NCBI GenBank assembly: GCA_010645155.1
Contig: JAAGOF010000041.1
Span: forward strand, 912,097-976,096
Direction: 5' to 3'
Length of the DNA: 64,000 nucleotides
Source: Tigriopus japonicus
Taxonomy: Eukaryota; Arthropoda; Copepoda; Harpacticoida; Harpacticidae
The translations under genes and the position numbers were made by a program. Shown piece after piece: positions 47,096 through 59,200 of the stretch. The notes under the pieces are model-generated. The model had not been told where the DNA came from and made no database searches. It saw only the letters and a program-made list of their open reading frames with translations. How positions within the stretch are numbered: the first letter of the stretch is position 1; the number at the start of each line of letters is the position of its first letter.

Positions 47096-50000
47096 CCTAT
47101 CATACAGTGGTTCCTGGTCAACTTAAGCCTAGCAACAAGTGGCTTTAACGTGAAGTCCAATAAACCAAGAAGTGTTATTGGAAAAAATGCAGCCCGTAGA
47201 AGCCTTTGATCCAAAAAATATTGAAGCAATAATTTGAGCACTTCTTAGCATGCAATATGATAACTGAATTGCTCGTTATTGGCATGATTTACTTAAACTG
47301 TAAATTAAGGCTTTAGTCCAGATTAAATGTCAGTGTAACCAAAACTCATGGATCCTTCAGATGGTTCACAAAAATGCTTTCGGCCAAAAGCTTTTACGAT
47401 CCTTTAGTGGTTAAAATGAGTTTGATTGGTGAGCTATATAGCATTGTCTGAATTATACTTTAAGTGCATAAAATTGATTTTTAAAAAAAATCAGGATGTA
47501 CTAAGTTCTTGAAGAATCAATATTTTCAAAACAATTGAATAAACAATTCTGAACAATTCAAAGCAACTGTCAATTTGTAATTTGAAGTTCATCAATTTCC
47601 AAGCCAAAAGTATGATTAATCGTAATCAAATATAATTGTAATTTTGTTTATAGTTACTCCCCATGTCTGCTTGAAATGAGGCTTACGTGATAAAAACCTG
47701 ATTTTGCTCCAATGATCATCATCCCTGAAGCTCAAAATGGATTATAGAAAACCACATAAAATCAGACTCATTTCTTTACATGAGTGTCACTAAGATATAT
47801 GAGCAAACTTGTTTGTAATCGCAAAAAAACGTTTAATTGGTTTATCGTCATCAAAGTCTCAAAGTTGTTCAAAATAGTCAAGGCTGAATGTAACAGTACT
47901 CGATACATGTATCAATATCTTAAAGAAAATTAAAGAATTTATAAATACGTTCAGTACATAACGTCCCTTATAATCAAATAAACTTGCCGCTGACCAACCA
48001 CATTTTGAATCTAGCTTTCACTGTACCTTGAATGCCAAATGAAAGATTAACGACATTTTTAACACCGCCAAACACATGTTAGTGTCGTCTTGTAGAATGC
48101 CAGACAGTCGGTGCATCCGATAAAATATTGGCCCATTTCACCATAACGTGTAGTAAAGAAAGGATGAGATGGTTCTTGGGGTGATAAAGGAATTCGACGA
48201 AGCTTTTTTAAATCTTTTTAATGCGCGGGCAGTGTGTGTTTTCCTTATTGAGCGTGCAATTTAGTAAGAAGGGACCAAATTTAAGAGGAATGATAGCCGA
48301 TCACTATCGAAAAGTCTGTTAACCGAAAAAGTGACCAAACCGACAACGAAAATAAAAGCAAGTGGCTACAAAAGCATGTACTTTGATAATGATATCCATG
48401 CTCCATTGGCAATGACTAAATGTAGACATATAGTGTGTGTAAAAAATAGTGTCTGTCTTGTTTTAGGTTTGTATGCATAACCGAAACCGAAACCAAAACC
48501 GAAAGAACCGAAAGAAAAATTGAAAATAACGACAAAATAAGTTTTGAAGCTATTCTAGTCAACTCAACTGTGATATCACAATTTTACTCATCTACAGTAT
48601 TTTCATGTTTTAACCATTGACATGTCTTTTATCATGTATATGATCATACATGTCTATTTTATTTATATTATACATTCTGAACCCCTGACATGACCAAGAG
48701 TCGCAATAAAAAAAAGTGGCCTAAAAGTAGCTTGATTATGGCAAAAAACTATTTGGTTTTAATGATAAAGCTATAAAAAATAAAGTATCAAAATTCATTT
48801 TTTCTTTACGTACATAGATTGGGAGTGAAAAGAAGCTTCCATTATTTATATTTGAGTGAACAGCTGAGTTTTACCAAAAGTATGACGCTCATTTGATTGT
48901 TTAAGTAAATCTAATTCATTTTATAAAACCAACTTTTTCTGCATTAAAAAGGAAATATTCAATATTAGTTGCTCGCAGTTTGAAGAAAGGATAGGAGACT
49001 CTAAGAACAAGTTAATGTCAAAGACATATGGCAATTGAAATAAGAACGGGCACAAAGGTTGATTTCCCTTAATGTAAAAATAAAGTGGAAGAAAAAAAAT
49101 ATAAAAAGATGGTACACAAACTGAAACAATGCCCAAAAATTCTTTTATATATGAAGACATTTTCTTTCACTAATTTTTCTTCGATGTTAGTGTGCCATTT
49201 ATGCATTTCCAATAATTCTTTGTTTGGCATGGAACAGTAAATACAGATGACCCTGTAATTTTGATGATATTTGAAATGTCGCCATGTTGATAAACAAAGC
49301 ATGCTATTTTTGTAAATACGAAAATTTACGATTACCAAAGGTTTAGAACAAGAAATCCCAATTTAAGATCTCAAAAAGATAATAAAGGGCACACATATTA
49401 TTGCGTTAAATATCAGAGATTTGGATGGAAAAATGGAAAGTATAGGCCAAAATGTTAGGAACGGATGATAAAATTAATAATTAGGTCCTCCTTAATTTAT
49501 ACAATTGCTCAAAGTTTTCCTTAACCATAAATCAGATAAGGGGTGACTACAAGCAATAACTGTCTTCGCGTGACGTTTAACAAATGTTCGCTTTTCGAGA
49601 CCATCTCATTATCAGCAGGGGGCGGTTATACCGTACGAAAATAGCATCTCGCAAATTCGCCTATATTTCAAATTCCTGACAATCTAACTAATCACTATTT
49701 TTTGCACACCATTTTCTATTTACAGAGTGTCTCACTGACCATTTAAGTAAAAAATGCTAGTCCTGCAAATCGCATTTAAACATTCCCTCTAATCATTTGG
49801 ATACTTATTTATTTTTTCCAAACGCTTTATTTTGCCCTGATTGATCTTGAATCTTGACTAACTAAGTTAATTGATTAAAATCAATTAATTATATTGAAGT
49901 AACTTTTTTTTGTCTTGAACAAAACTTCACAATGAATATGAAACACCCGGTCGAGCCCAAAACCAAGACTGGTTTTTGTTCATTTATGAGCATGTGACGG

Positions 50001-50247
50001 GGACTTTTTGCAATACCCGCAAGCAATTCCTTTGAAACTTGGCTAGACAGGTGATGCAATTTATCGTCGAAGCTTTGGGCCCCAAGAACCTTAAGGTGAG
50101 ATGAGACGAAGAAAGAAATCTCAGGCGTTCAAAGGCGTCCGATGCAAAGCTCCAGGCGTCTTTTTGGTTCAATAGGTGATCACAGTTGGATAGCTTGGGC
50201 AATTCCATTTGAAAATTGCAAGCCAGATCATTAGAGACTTTCCAGCT
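47096..50247. other. Divergent intergenic region between C and E
   Basis: 3.1 kb without a recognised exon. A CCGAAACCGAAA-type word at 48478-48515 resembles the interior of the hAT element at 18466-18876. No TATA box could be assigned to gene E. Confidence 0.5.
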
Positions 50248-53200
50248 ATGAAGCGATCAACATCGAGATCAGGCTTTGCCATGATTTTCCAAACTTGGCC
50301 AATTTTTCTCGCTCTCTTTGAGCTTCAAGTTGGAGGGCAAAATTTGACGAAGTCTTTCAGAGAAGGAAAAGGTAAATCAATATGTTTAAAGACTCATATC
50401 TTGTTTTGGTGTAAAAATATCTTCTTCCCTTGTAGTTTTCTCCTTGTTTAATGTGGTAACATTTGATAATGGTCCTTGCACAGGAATGATGGCCGGGTGA
50501 GTCACAATTCCAATAATGAAACTTAACCATACCATACTTCTGGTAATAACTATGGCCCAGAAAAAATGTTTGTAAAAAAGTGATAAAATATTCAAAATAC
50601 ATTTTCTTCAAAAGCTCAAAAATATTTGGAAAAAACGGATATTTAAAAAATATTTTTGAAAATGCTATTTTTTGGTATTTTTGTCTTTATGCAACGTTTT
50701 TCCAAATTTGTTTCTGGCGAATTCAATGCATTTGGTTGTTTTTGGAGGCAAACTTGAAATTTCGTATAAACAGTAATTATATATACCATATTAATCACTA
50801 ACTCTCTTTACAGGGAATCCTATTCCTTGTAGTGGTATTAAAAAATCCGCCCCCCCCCGAAAAAAAAGTAAACTTAACAGTTAATTGATTTAACAATACA
50901 ATTTTCAGTTTGTCTCAAAACATGGCGCAATTCTTTTCATATATGACAGCAGTTTTGATGTGATCTTAGTAAAAATGCCATTTTGTGGAGATTTATGTAT
51001 TTTGGGTTCGTTTTGGGTTAACTTTTTTTAGCATTGGTTATTATTCATTTATTTTCCTCCATTTTGCCCCAAATTTGTTTTTTAATTTGAATATTTGAGT
51101 AAATATCTATTTTTTCCTTGAAACAACCAAAATATTTAAAAATCGAGGATAAGGGGAAAATTTTTTTAAGGTGTTTTGTATCTTAAAGTATTTATTTCTG
51201 GGCCCTAGTAATAACTGATCAGCCGCACACATTTCTTTAAAACATATTTATTGTTTGGTAAAATGATTAATAACATCAGCTTGTTAATAGACTTGGGTCA
51301 ATCGCCTCCAAAAAGCTTTGGGGTAACTTTTTGGGCTTCATACATTTTTTGTGAGATCAACTATTTCCGAGTTACGAAAAAACTTTCCTGTTCCGTTTCT
51401 TATGAATCACCCGGTAGAGTGTGATCTGTGTCCAAAGTTTGGTCTGAGAAATTATTATATGGATGAAAATGTCTTTTTAGCTGTAATTTCTAATCCAACA
51501 ATCTTAATTTGCATTGCCCATTGTGTTGTGTATTATAATTGCAATCACTGTAAATTAAAAGGTAAGTATTTCCATTTTCAATTACATTATGTTCAAGCAA
51601 ACTCAATTCATCCTAAAATAGTCTTTCTTTTCCAGAACAACTTCTGATGGAATTTGTTTCACTGCATCAGAATGTATTACACTCAGGGGAACATCTTTGG
51701 GATCTTGTGCTTCAGGGTAACATCAAAGCTGTTCATATTATTGACTAAAACATTTGGTCCAAAATTGAAGGTTCCTTGAATTTTAGTTTCGGTGTATGTT
51801 GCATTTTCATAATCAACTCTGCTACTGGCGGCACTGTTACTCAAAATAGTACTATTCTTCGAGCACCAATGAGTGCAACTGCCTTAGCAGATGGAATGAC
51901 TATCAATTATCAAGTCAACCGTTTAAGCTCTGGTAAGTGGATACACTCCTTGAAGCGCAATCAACGAAATAAAAAATATGGGCAACTTATAACCATGGTA
52001 ATACAAAATAGTGACCCTAATATAAAGACTGGCCAGCAAAATCTTTGACCGCCCAACTGACGCGGATTGTCTTCCAACATATGGGAATCAAAAGATCATG
52101 ATTTAATGTGATTTAAGGAACTCTTTTCTCATCAGAAACAAATCTTAACTATTTAACTCATGTAATAACAAAGTTTGAATGGTGAAAATCATTAAACTTG
52201 TAGCAAATATGTCTAAAATACTTACCTGGTGTATAAAAAGGGAATGTTAATTAGTATAGAGTCTAAACAAGCAACTATTTATGTCTCACAATCACATGAC
52301 TGACAACTCAATCTACAAGAAGAAATACTTGGTCTTGTTTTGAGACTTTGTCCGAATAAGCTGAATGTTGATGCTATGTCTTGATCAATCACCACTGTGA
52401 ACCATTCGTACAATGAGTTAGCCTACAACGGCCAGACTCTGTATCAGGATCCCTAATCTCCAATGTGAGAGACATCAGTGACAAATACACGTGATGAGAT
52501 GTTAGGGTCAGCGCCCTTTCCCATAGTGAAATAGGTCCCAGGTTCCATTTTCCTCCCCGGCCTTGAACTTTTAGACGTTAATAGTAATCCACATCCACAG
52601 ACAGAAAAACATTCTGAAATCAGACATGAATTTGCCTGAAAAAGGTCACTCCAATCAATGTCATCAGTTCCACTCATCATCTTAAGCACTTGAATTGCGT
52701 CTCCTCGCTCTCTTTTCGCATTTGCAAGCACTTTGGAACTTGAAAATTGTAGAACACCAAACCGTGCAAGACTACGTATATTGACAACATACAGTCAGGA
52801 GCAAAAGTATTCGTAACCTCGAAAATTTTATTGATTTTTAAATGATACTCGATTTTTGAAAAATACATTTAAGAACCATTTTGCTCCTTAGTTATTCTTT
52901 TATCAATTAAAAGCTATGATACTTTTCTTTTTAAAAATTTACAAGATTTTGGTTAAAAAACTGCTCAGAACATGTTTTAGACCAAGAGCAAAAGTATTCG
53001 TATAGTTTATTGAATGCCCTTTTTGCTGAATTACACTTAAGAGACGTTTTTTATAATCATTTACAAGATTTTTACATACATCTGAAGGAATGTCAGCCCA
53101 TTCTTCATAACAGATTTGCTCCAGGTCGTCCATTGTCTTTGGATGTCTTGCACGGATGCGGACTTTTAATTCTCTCCAAAGGTTTTCAATTGGATTAAGG

Positions 53201-56200
53201 TCCGGAATCATGGAGGGCCAGTCCAAGACCTTAATCCGATTGTCCTTCAACCATTTCTTGACCAAAATGATGTTGTGCTTAGGGTCGTTGTCGTGCTGGA
53301 AGACGAACTGTCGACCAAGCCAAAGTTTCCGCGCTGAACTCTGGAGATTCTCAGCCAAGATATCCCGATAGTCTTCTTTTTTCATTGTCCCATGAATTCT
53401 CACGAGGTTACCGGTGCCTTTGGCGGAAAAGGAGCCCCTTAACATGATCAATCCTCCACCGTGCTTGACCGTAGGGATGGTGTTTTTTGGATGAAACGCT
53501 TCTCCTTTACGTCGCCAAATCCTTTGAACATCGTTGTGACCAAAAAGCTCAACCTTTGTCTCATCTGACCAAAGAATCCTAGACCAAAAGTCACTGGTCT
53601 TGTCAAGGTACTTCTTGGCAAATTCCAAGCGAGCCTTCAAGTGTCTATCCTTGAGCAAGGGAGTCTTCCGTGGGCGACAAGACTTCAATCCTGCTTTGTG
53701 AAGTGAGCGAGCAACAGTAAACCTCGAGATGGACAATCCATTTTCACTGAGACTGTTCCGGATGTCCTTGACCGTTGTTCGAGGATTATTTGTGACTTCT
53801 CTGACAATCTTCCTCTCAAGTCTGGCTGACAGTTTCCTTGGACGACCGGATCTTGCGAGGTTCTAAACCGTTCCGTTCTTTTGTGCCTTCTTCACGACGT
53901 ACTGAATCGTTGAAATCGGGATGTTCAGAAGCTTCGAAATGGCTCTGTAGCCCTTGCCTCCATGATGAAGACTTACTATCTTCAACTTCAAGTCCTTGTC
54001 GAGCTCCTTGACCTTGGTCATGATTGGCTGACTGTGAAGCAATTGTTCAATTCCGTAAAATTTATAAGATCCAAGAAAGATCTAGAAAATCTTGGAAAAA
54101 AGGAGACTAAATGACTTTTCTCCGGCTTTCCAGAATGTTCTACATCTTTCGATCAATTTTTTCTGATGAAAAATCTGTTTATAAACCTATTTTGTTAACT
54201 TTTTTGCGCGTTACGAATACTTTTGCACTATCTAAAATTTTATTTTTAATAATTAAAAGTTAGTTTCAGACATTTTTATAAAACAATTGCGGGAAACTGG
54301 TATTATTCTTAATCGGAAAAAAATATTACATTCTTACAAACTTCTTAGCATAGTATTTAATTGGATATAAAGGATTTTCTGGTTTTCTCGTCACGTTACA
54401 AACACTTTTGCTCCTGACTGTAAGTTTTGATATCATCGCTACTTTGCAAGTTGTACGTTTTCTGAAAATCCAGCGCTTGTTCTACAGTACATTTTATCCA
54501 ATTGCGCATTTTCACATTACACTTTCTTTCCAGTGTTTGTTAAAGCGATTGGATCCACTGTGAACAAGAAATATGTCCGTTCTCTTTCATTACAATGGCT
54601 CTGGCTAAGATGAACAATGAAATTTAGCAACTTTTTCCAAAATTAAAATGATGAAAAATCAGGTTATTTTGGAACATTGCATAAGCTTTTTGTGAATCTT
54701 TTCAGATTTATCATAACGAATTATGCCTGTTAACAAAAATGCACATTCAGTGATTTGAAATCGTTTGAATTGTATGCATCTGCGTTTTATTATGATCCAA
54801 ATATTGGAAAGGGCGCACATTTATTTTTGTTCTTTTTCATATAAATGACTTTTTTAAAATAATCCCTTATTTTCCTTTCACGACATGTTTTATCTTTTCT
54901 AGTTCAAATGTTCCGCCAAAACTAGGAACACTCGTAAACTTTGATCTTGATTTGTAGATGTGTGCTTTCTACGTTTGGATTTTCAAACCTTCACCATTAT
55001 GGGTCCCATGAATACCCTAGAGATCAATGGAGGCCAATGTGTGGATACTTTCATGGCGACCTCAGTATGACGATATCATTTGGTGATAAACAATAGAAAC
55101 GACTTTGTTGTGATAATCCATTTGTTTTCAGAAAACAGGAATGACCACAATATGTGGAGAAAATGGTGGAGAGCACAGTAAGGCATAGTTATCTAAATTT
55201 CCCTTTTTTGCAACCTATTCCACTAACATCAGTTGCTCTATTTTATTATCCAAGTGGCCAATCGTCCAACATCCAAAAATATGTGGCAAAGACAAATCTT
55301 CACATTTTAAACCAGTTTCAAAATATTGAAACTTATTGAAGTGAAAGATAAAACATCACAAGTGGTTGTGATTTTTGATTCAACGCGTTGTTGAAAATAA
55401 TAGTTTTACCAAAACAAAATGACAGAGCCATTACAGGGTGTCCGAGAGTAGATGGTGCATCAGAAAAATATTAATTTTCAAAAGCCTAAAGACTCATTGG
55501 AGAAAGATATTCTTTTGCACATATTATTATATTTCAGTTACAAACAATTTTGAACCATTTTAAGACACCTTATATCAAGCTCTTTAAGTTATTTTGACTT
55601 GGTATGGGGGCGTATGCTTTTTTTCTCGTTCTTACTCTGGGCGCTTTAAGACTAATTAAGGGTTTTCATATCAAATGTTCTTTGATCTTTTAGTTTTCAT
55701 AGACTTTGGAATGAATATGCAATCAATGCTATCTTTCACGTTTGGAAATACACCTGGAGGAGCCATGGCCATGAGGGATTGGGACATCAAAGTGGACCAA
55801 GTACCCTGCGTGGGTCCTACAGCGTAAGTTAATCATGGAGGAACTTCTGAATACACTTTCATATCTTATGTCTTTTAAGGAAAGAAATTGAACAAAATTT
55901 ATTTCAAAGTTTTTTCCTGCTTTCATTTGGTAAAGCAAGAAGCACTGGAAACACTCGTGATTCCCGTGCTTCTTGGGAAATTAATGAAATCATACTAAAT
56001 CACCGAGTTAAGTATGTTCAAAGTTTTTACTTTTAGCTTATCACACCCATCACAGTTTGAATCCGAATCAAAGCCAGGACATTTTGATTATCCCAAGGCT
56101 CAGAAAATCAAGTCGACAATTTTTTTATCCGGTGGTCGAAATTTGTATCCCAAATAGTTATAACAGAAATATTGAAACAAACTTTAAATTCGATCCCAAA

Positions 56201-59200
56201 AACTAGATATCACTTGATACACACTCTGCGATCTTCCTATTTTACCTTCAAATACCGAAGGAAGGCCTCCAAAACGACATCTTGAAATATTGATTTGATT
56301 GATGTAGTGACGAAAATCTTCCTTTCATTTTTAGTCCACCTCTGGGTTGTCTTCAATATCACACCGCTCTTGTTGGAGAAATCAAAACGTTCAATTTTGA
56401 TGGAAATACGGGTCATCTAGCAAATCAAAGGTCTGATACAGGAATTGAAACGATTACACATGCGATCCAAAGTGAATATGTAAACAAAGTTCAGATGGTC
56501 AAGTTTCAGCCCATGATTTATTGGCAGTTAATTGATAGTCAGTGAGGGTTTTGATTTTTTTTTTTTGATTATATCATCAAAAATCTTTAGAGAGTTTCTG
56601 AAGAATTACCAAGAATTATTCCGGGGGATTTTTTTTGAAATATTCTGAGCTTTCATCGCAATGTTTCTTGCTTTTTGTTGAGCACTATAATAAAAGAGTA
56701 CGCGTATGCGACTTTTTGGTCCCAAACACCGATTTCATTGTACTGTGGTCCTTGAGTTCGACCTGTTTGAGGCAACTTTACATAAGCACTATTTCCTAAC
56801 AAATTGACGATCATGATCTCAGCTTACCTTTAAAGAATAATATTTGACCTCGATAGTCTTTGAAGGCCAAGGCTGGCCCAAAATTGTTGGTAGATAATCT
56901 CACCCTTTTGCTAAAGCTTCGATTTTAGCTGAAGCGCAGATTGCGCAGTGGTGCTGCGGATTTACTCGGTTATGCCAGCTTTTGATCAGTCATTAAGCAA
57001 ATATGTTCTTCTGAAAAATCAATTATTTCAGATAAACAATTAATTGTCAGGCATTTGAAATGTCAATTGAAGCCATTTGAGTGTTATCTGCAATCGCTTG
57101 AAATGATTTTCTGTTGAGCAATTGAGTGGCAGCCCTGTTAATAGGTGCATTCATGGCACTCATCAGTTCATAAAGCTACATGTAGAGTCCTTTAAGCGGA
57201 ACCGGTAAAATAGAAAACACCTGCAACCTTTGAGCTGTGCAACAGAAAATTTCTGATTTTATGTGTCCATTATTTATTGAGAAGTTTGAAAATGGGTCAA
57301 AATTTTGTGTCAGGGTTCATTTTTGGGAGCTGTATTAGTATGGTGACCTCCCAGTCTTATTTACTGCGACCTCCCAGCCAGCTGTTTGTTAAAGGGCCGT
57401 AAAGAAAAAACGCGATTTTTCTACTCTTAGATCTGTTTGAACAATTCTTGAAGTTAGCACCTATTTTGACAGTTTTTGTAATCCACCTATCAATTTTTGA
57501 CATTTTTAGTATCTAAATAGTTAAATTTGATTTGCCATCAAACTCTTAATTTGCCTTAATTCCCGCCCTGGGAATGTTAGGTTTAACAGTTTGTAACACT
57601 TCCAACTTGTCCACTGTTATGAATGCCCACATTGCCAGGGCTACCTCACAACTGTCAAATTAAAAGTCATTTGCATTGCACAAACATACTGCTCTAATGG
57701 TTTCACTTGACGTTTCCAATACTAGACAATTACTTGTGTATGTGAAATAATTGATTTTTCATGAAAAATAAACTCAGAACAAATTTGCTTCATGACTGAT
57801 GAAAGGCTGGTTTTACCGAATAAATCTACAACACCACAGCGCAGTCTTTGCTTCAACAAGAATCGAGGTTTTTGCAAGAGGGTGAGATTATCTTCCGACA
57901 CCCACAATTATTGGCCAGCCTTGGCCTTCAAAGACTATCGAGGTCAAATATGATTCTTTAAAGGTAACCTGAGATCATGAAAGTCAATTTGGTAGTAAAT
58001 AGTGCATATGTAAAGTTGCCTCAAACGGGTCGAACTCAAGGACCACAGTACAATGGAATCGGTGTCTTGGGACCAAAAAGTCGCATTCGCGTACTCTTTT
58101 TTTATAGTGCTCCAACTTTTTGCATCCCTGATAGCACGTGACCTAAAAATGTGCAATTACATCGCCCAAGTGTCAGATTTATATCCAAACTTCCCATTAA
58201 CGATTTGTCTTTCGAAGAGTTCACGCAATCCCTACAAAAACTCACCTACTGATGTCTAGAGGGCTACCATTTCGTCCTCTCCTGATATCCATCTCTGCAA
58301 GTTTTACTTTAATTAGCGAAATTTCAATCAAATCATAGGCATTTGTTTGCTTGAAGTTTTGTTTATGTTTAGAAGTGATATTTTCATCATTTTGGATCAC
58401 GTGTGCCACTAACTTGTAGCCCTCTAAACTAACCCTCTCTTGGGTAATTAACCTCCATGACCGCCAAGATGGAATGCTATTGCAAAAAAAGCCTATATTG
58501 CCTTGTAGTCCGTTCATATTTATGCATACGTTTCAAATTTTAATGGATTATTGCCCTTCATTTTGTTTTGACAACTGATTTATGTTGACGTGTTTGGCAT
58601 CCTGTCGAAAATGGATCCACACGATTTTCGTTTTGTCCTAAAACATTATTTAATTAGGCAAAATGGCGAAGGAAGCAAAAGAAAAGTAAATGTAATAAGA
58701 TAAAAGCCAGCCACATTTCATGAACTTTTTAAACGTTTTCATCCATAAAACTGACAGATTCATTTTCAACATGATGACAAACGCGTCAACATCAATGAGC
58801 TGTCAAAACAAAATGAAGGGCAGTAATCCATTGAAATTTGGAATGTATGCCTAAATATGAATGAACTACAAGGCACCATAAGCATATTTTGCAGTAGCAT
58901 TGCATTTGGTCGGTCAAGGAGGTTGCTTTTAACCCCACCTTGTATATGAAATGTTTTAGGTACTCTTCATGCATAAGACAAGCCATGGATCATTGTTGTG
59001 TGGAATTCAGAGTGTGTCCCATGATGAATTCATTCTCTCTAGATGCTACACAAGGTGAAACTGAGGCCCTGTGCATCTCACCAGCCGCCAATACTGATTT
59101 GGATTATATTGTCATCGCTGGTAAGTCAAGAGCAAATTTTAACAAAACTAAACAACTGCGTTTGGAAACTCTAATCATATTCCTCATATCCTCCTCCATG

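Noticed and set aside
50209..50247. Upstream extension of gene E to 50209
   Set aside because: That frame starts at TTG; the first ATG is at 50248 and is followed by a signal peptide.
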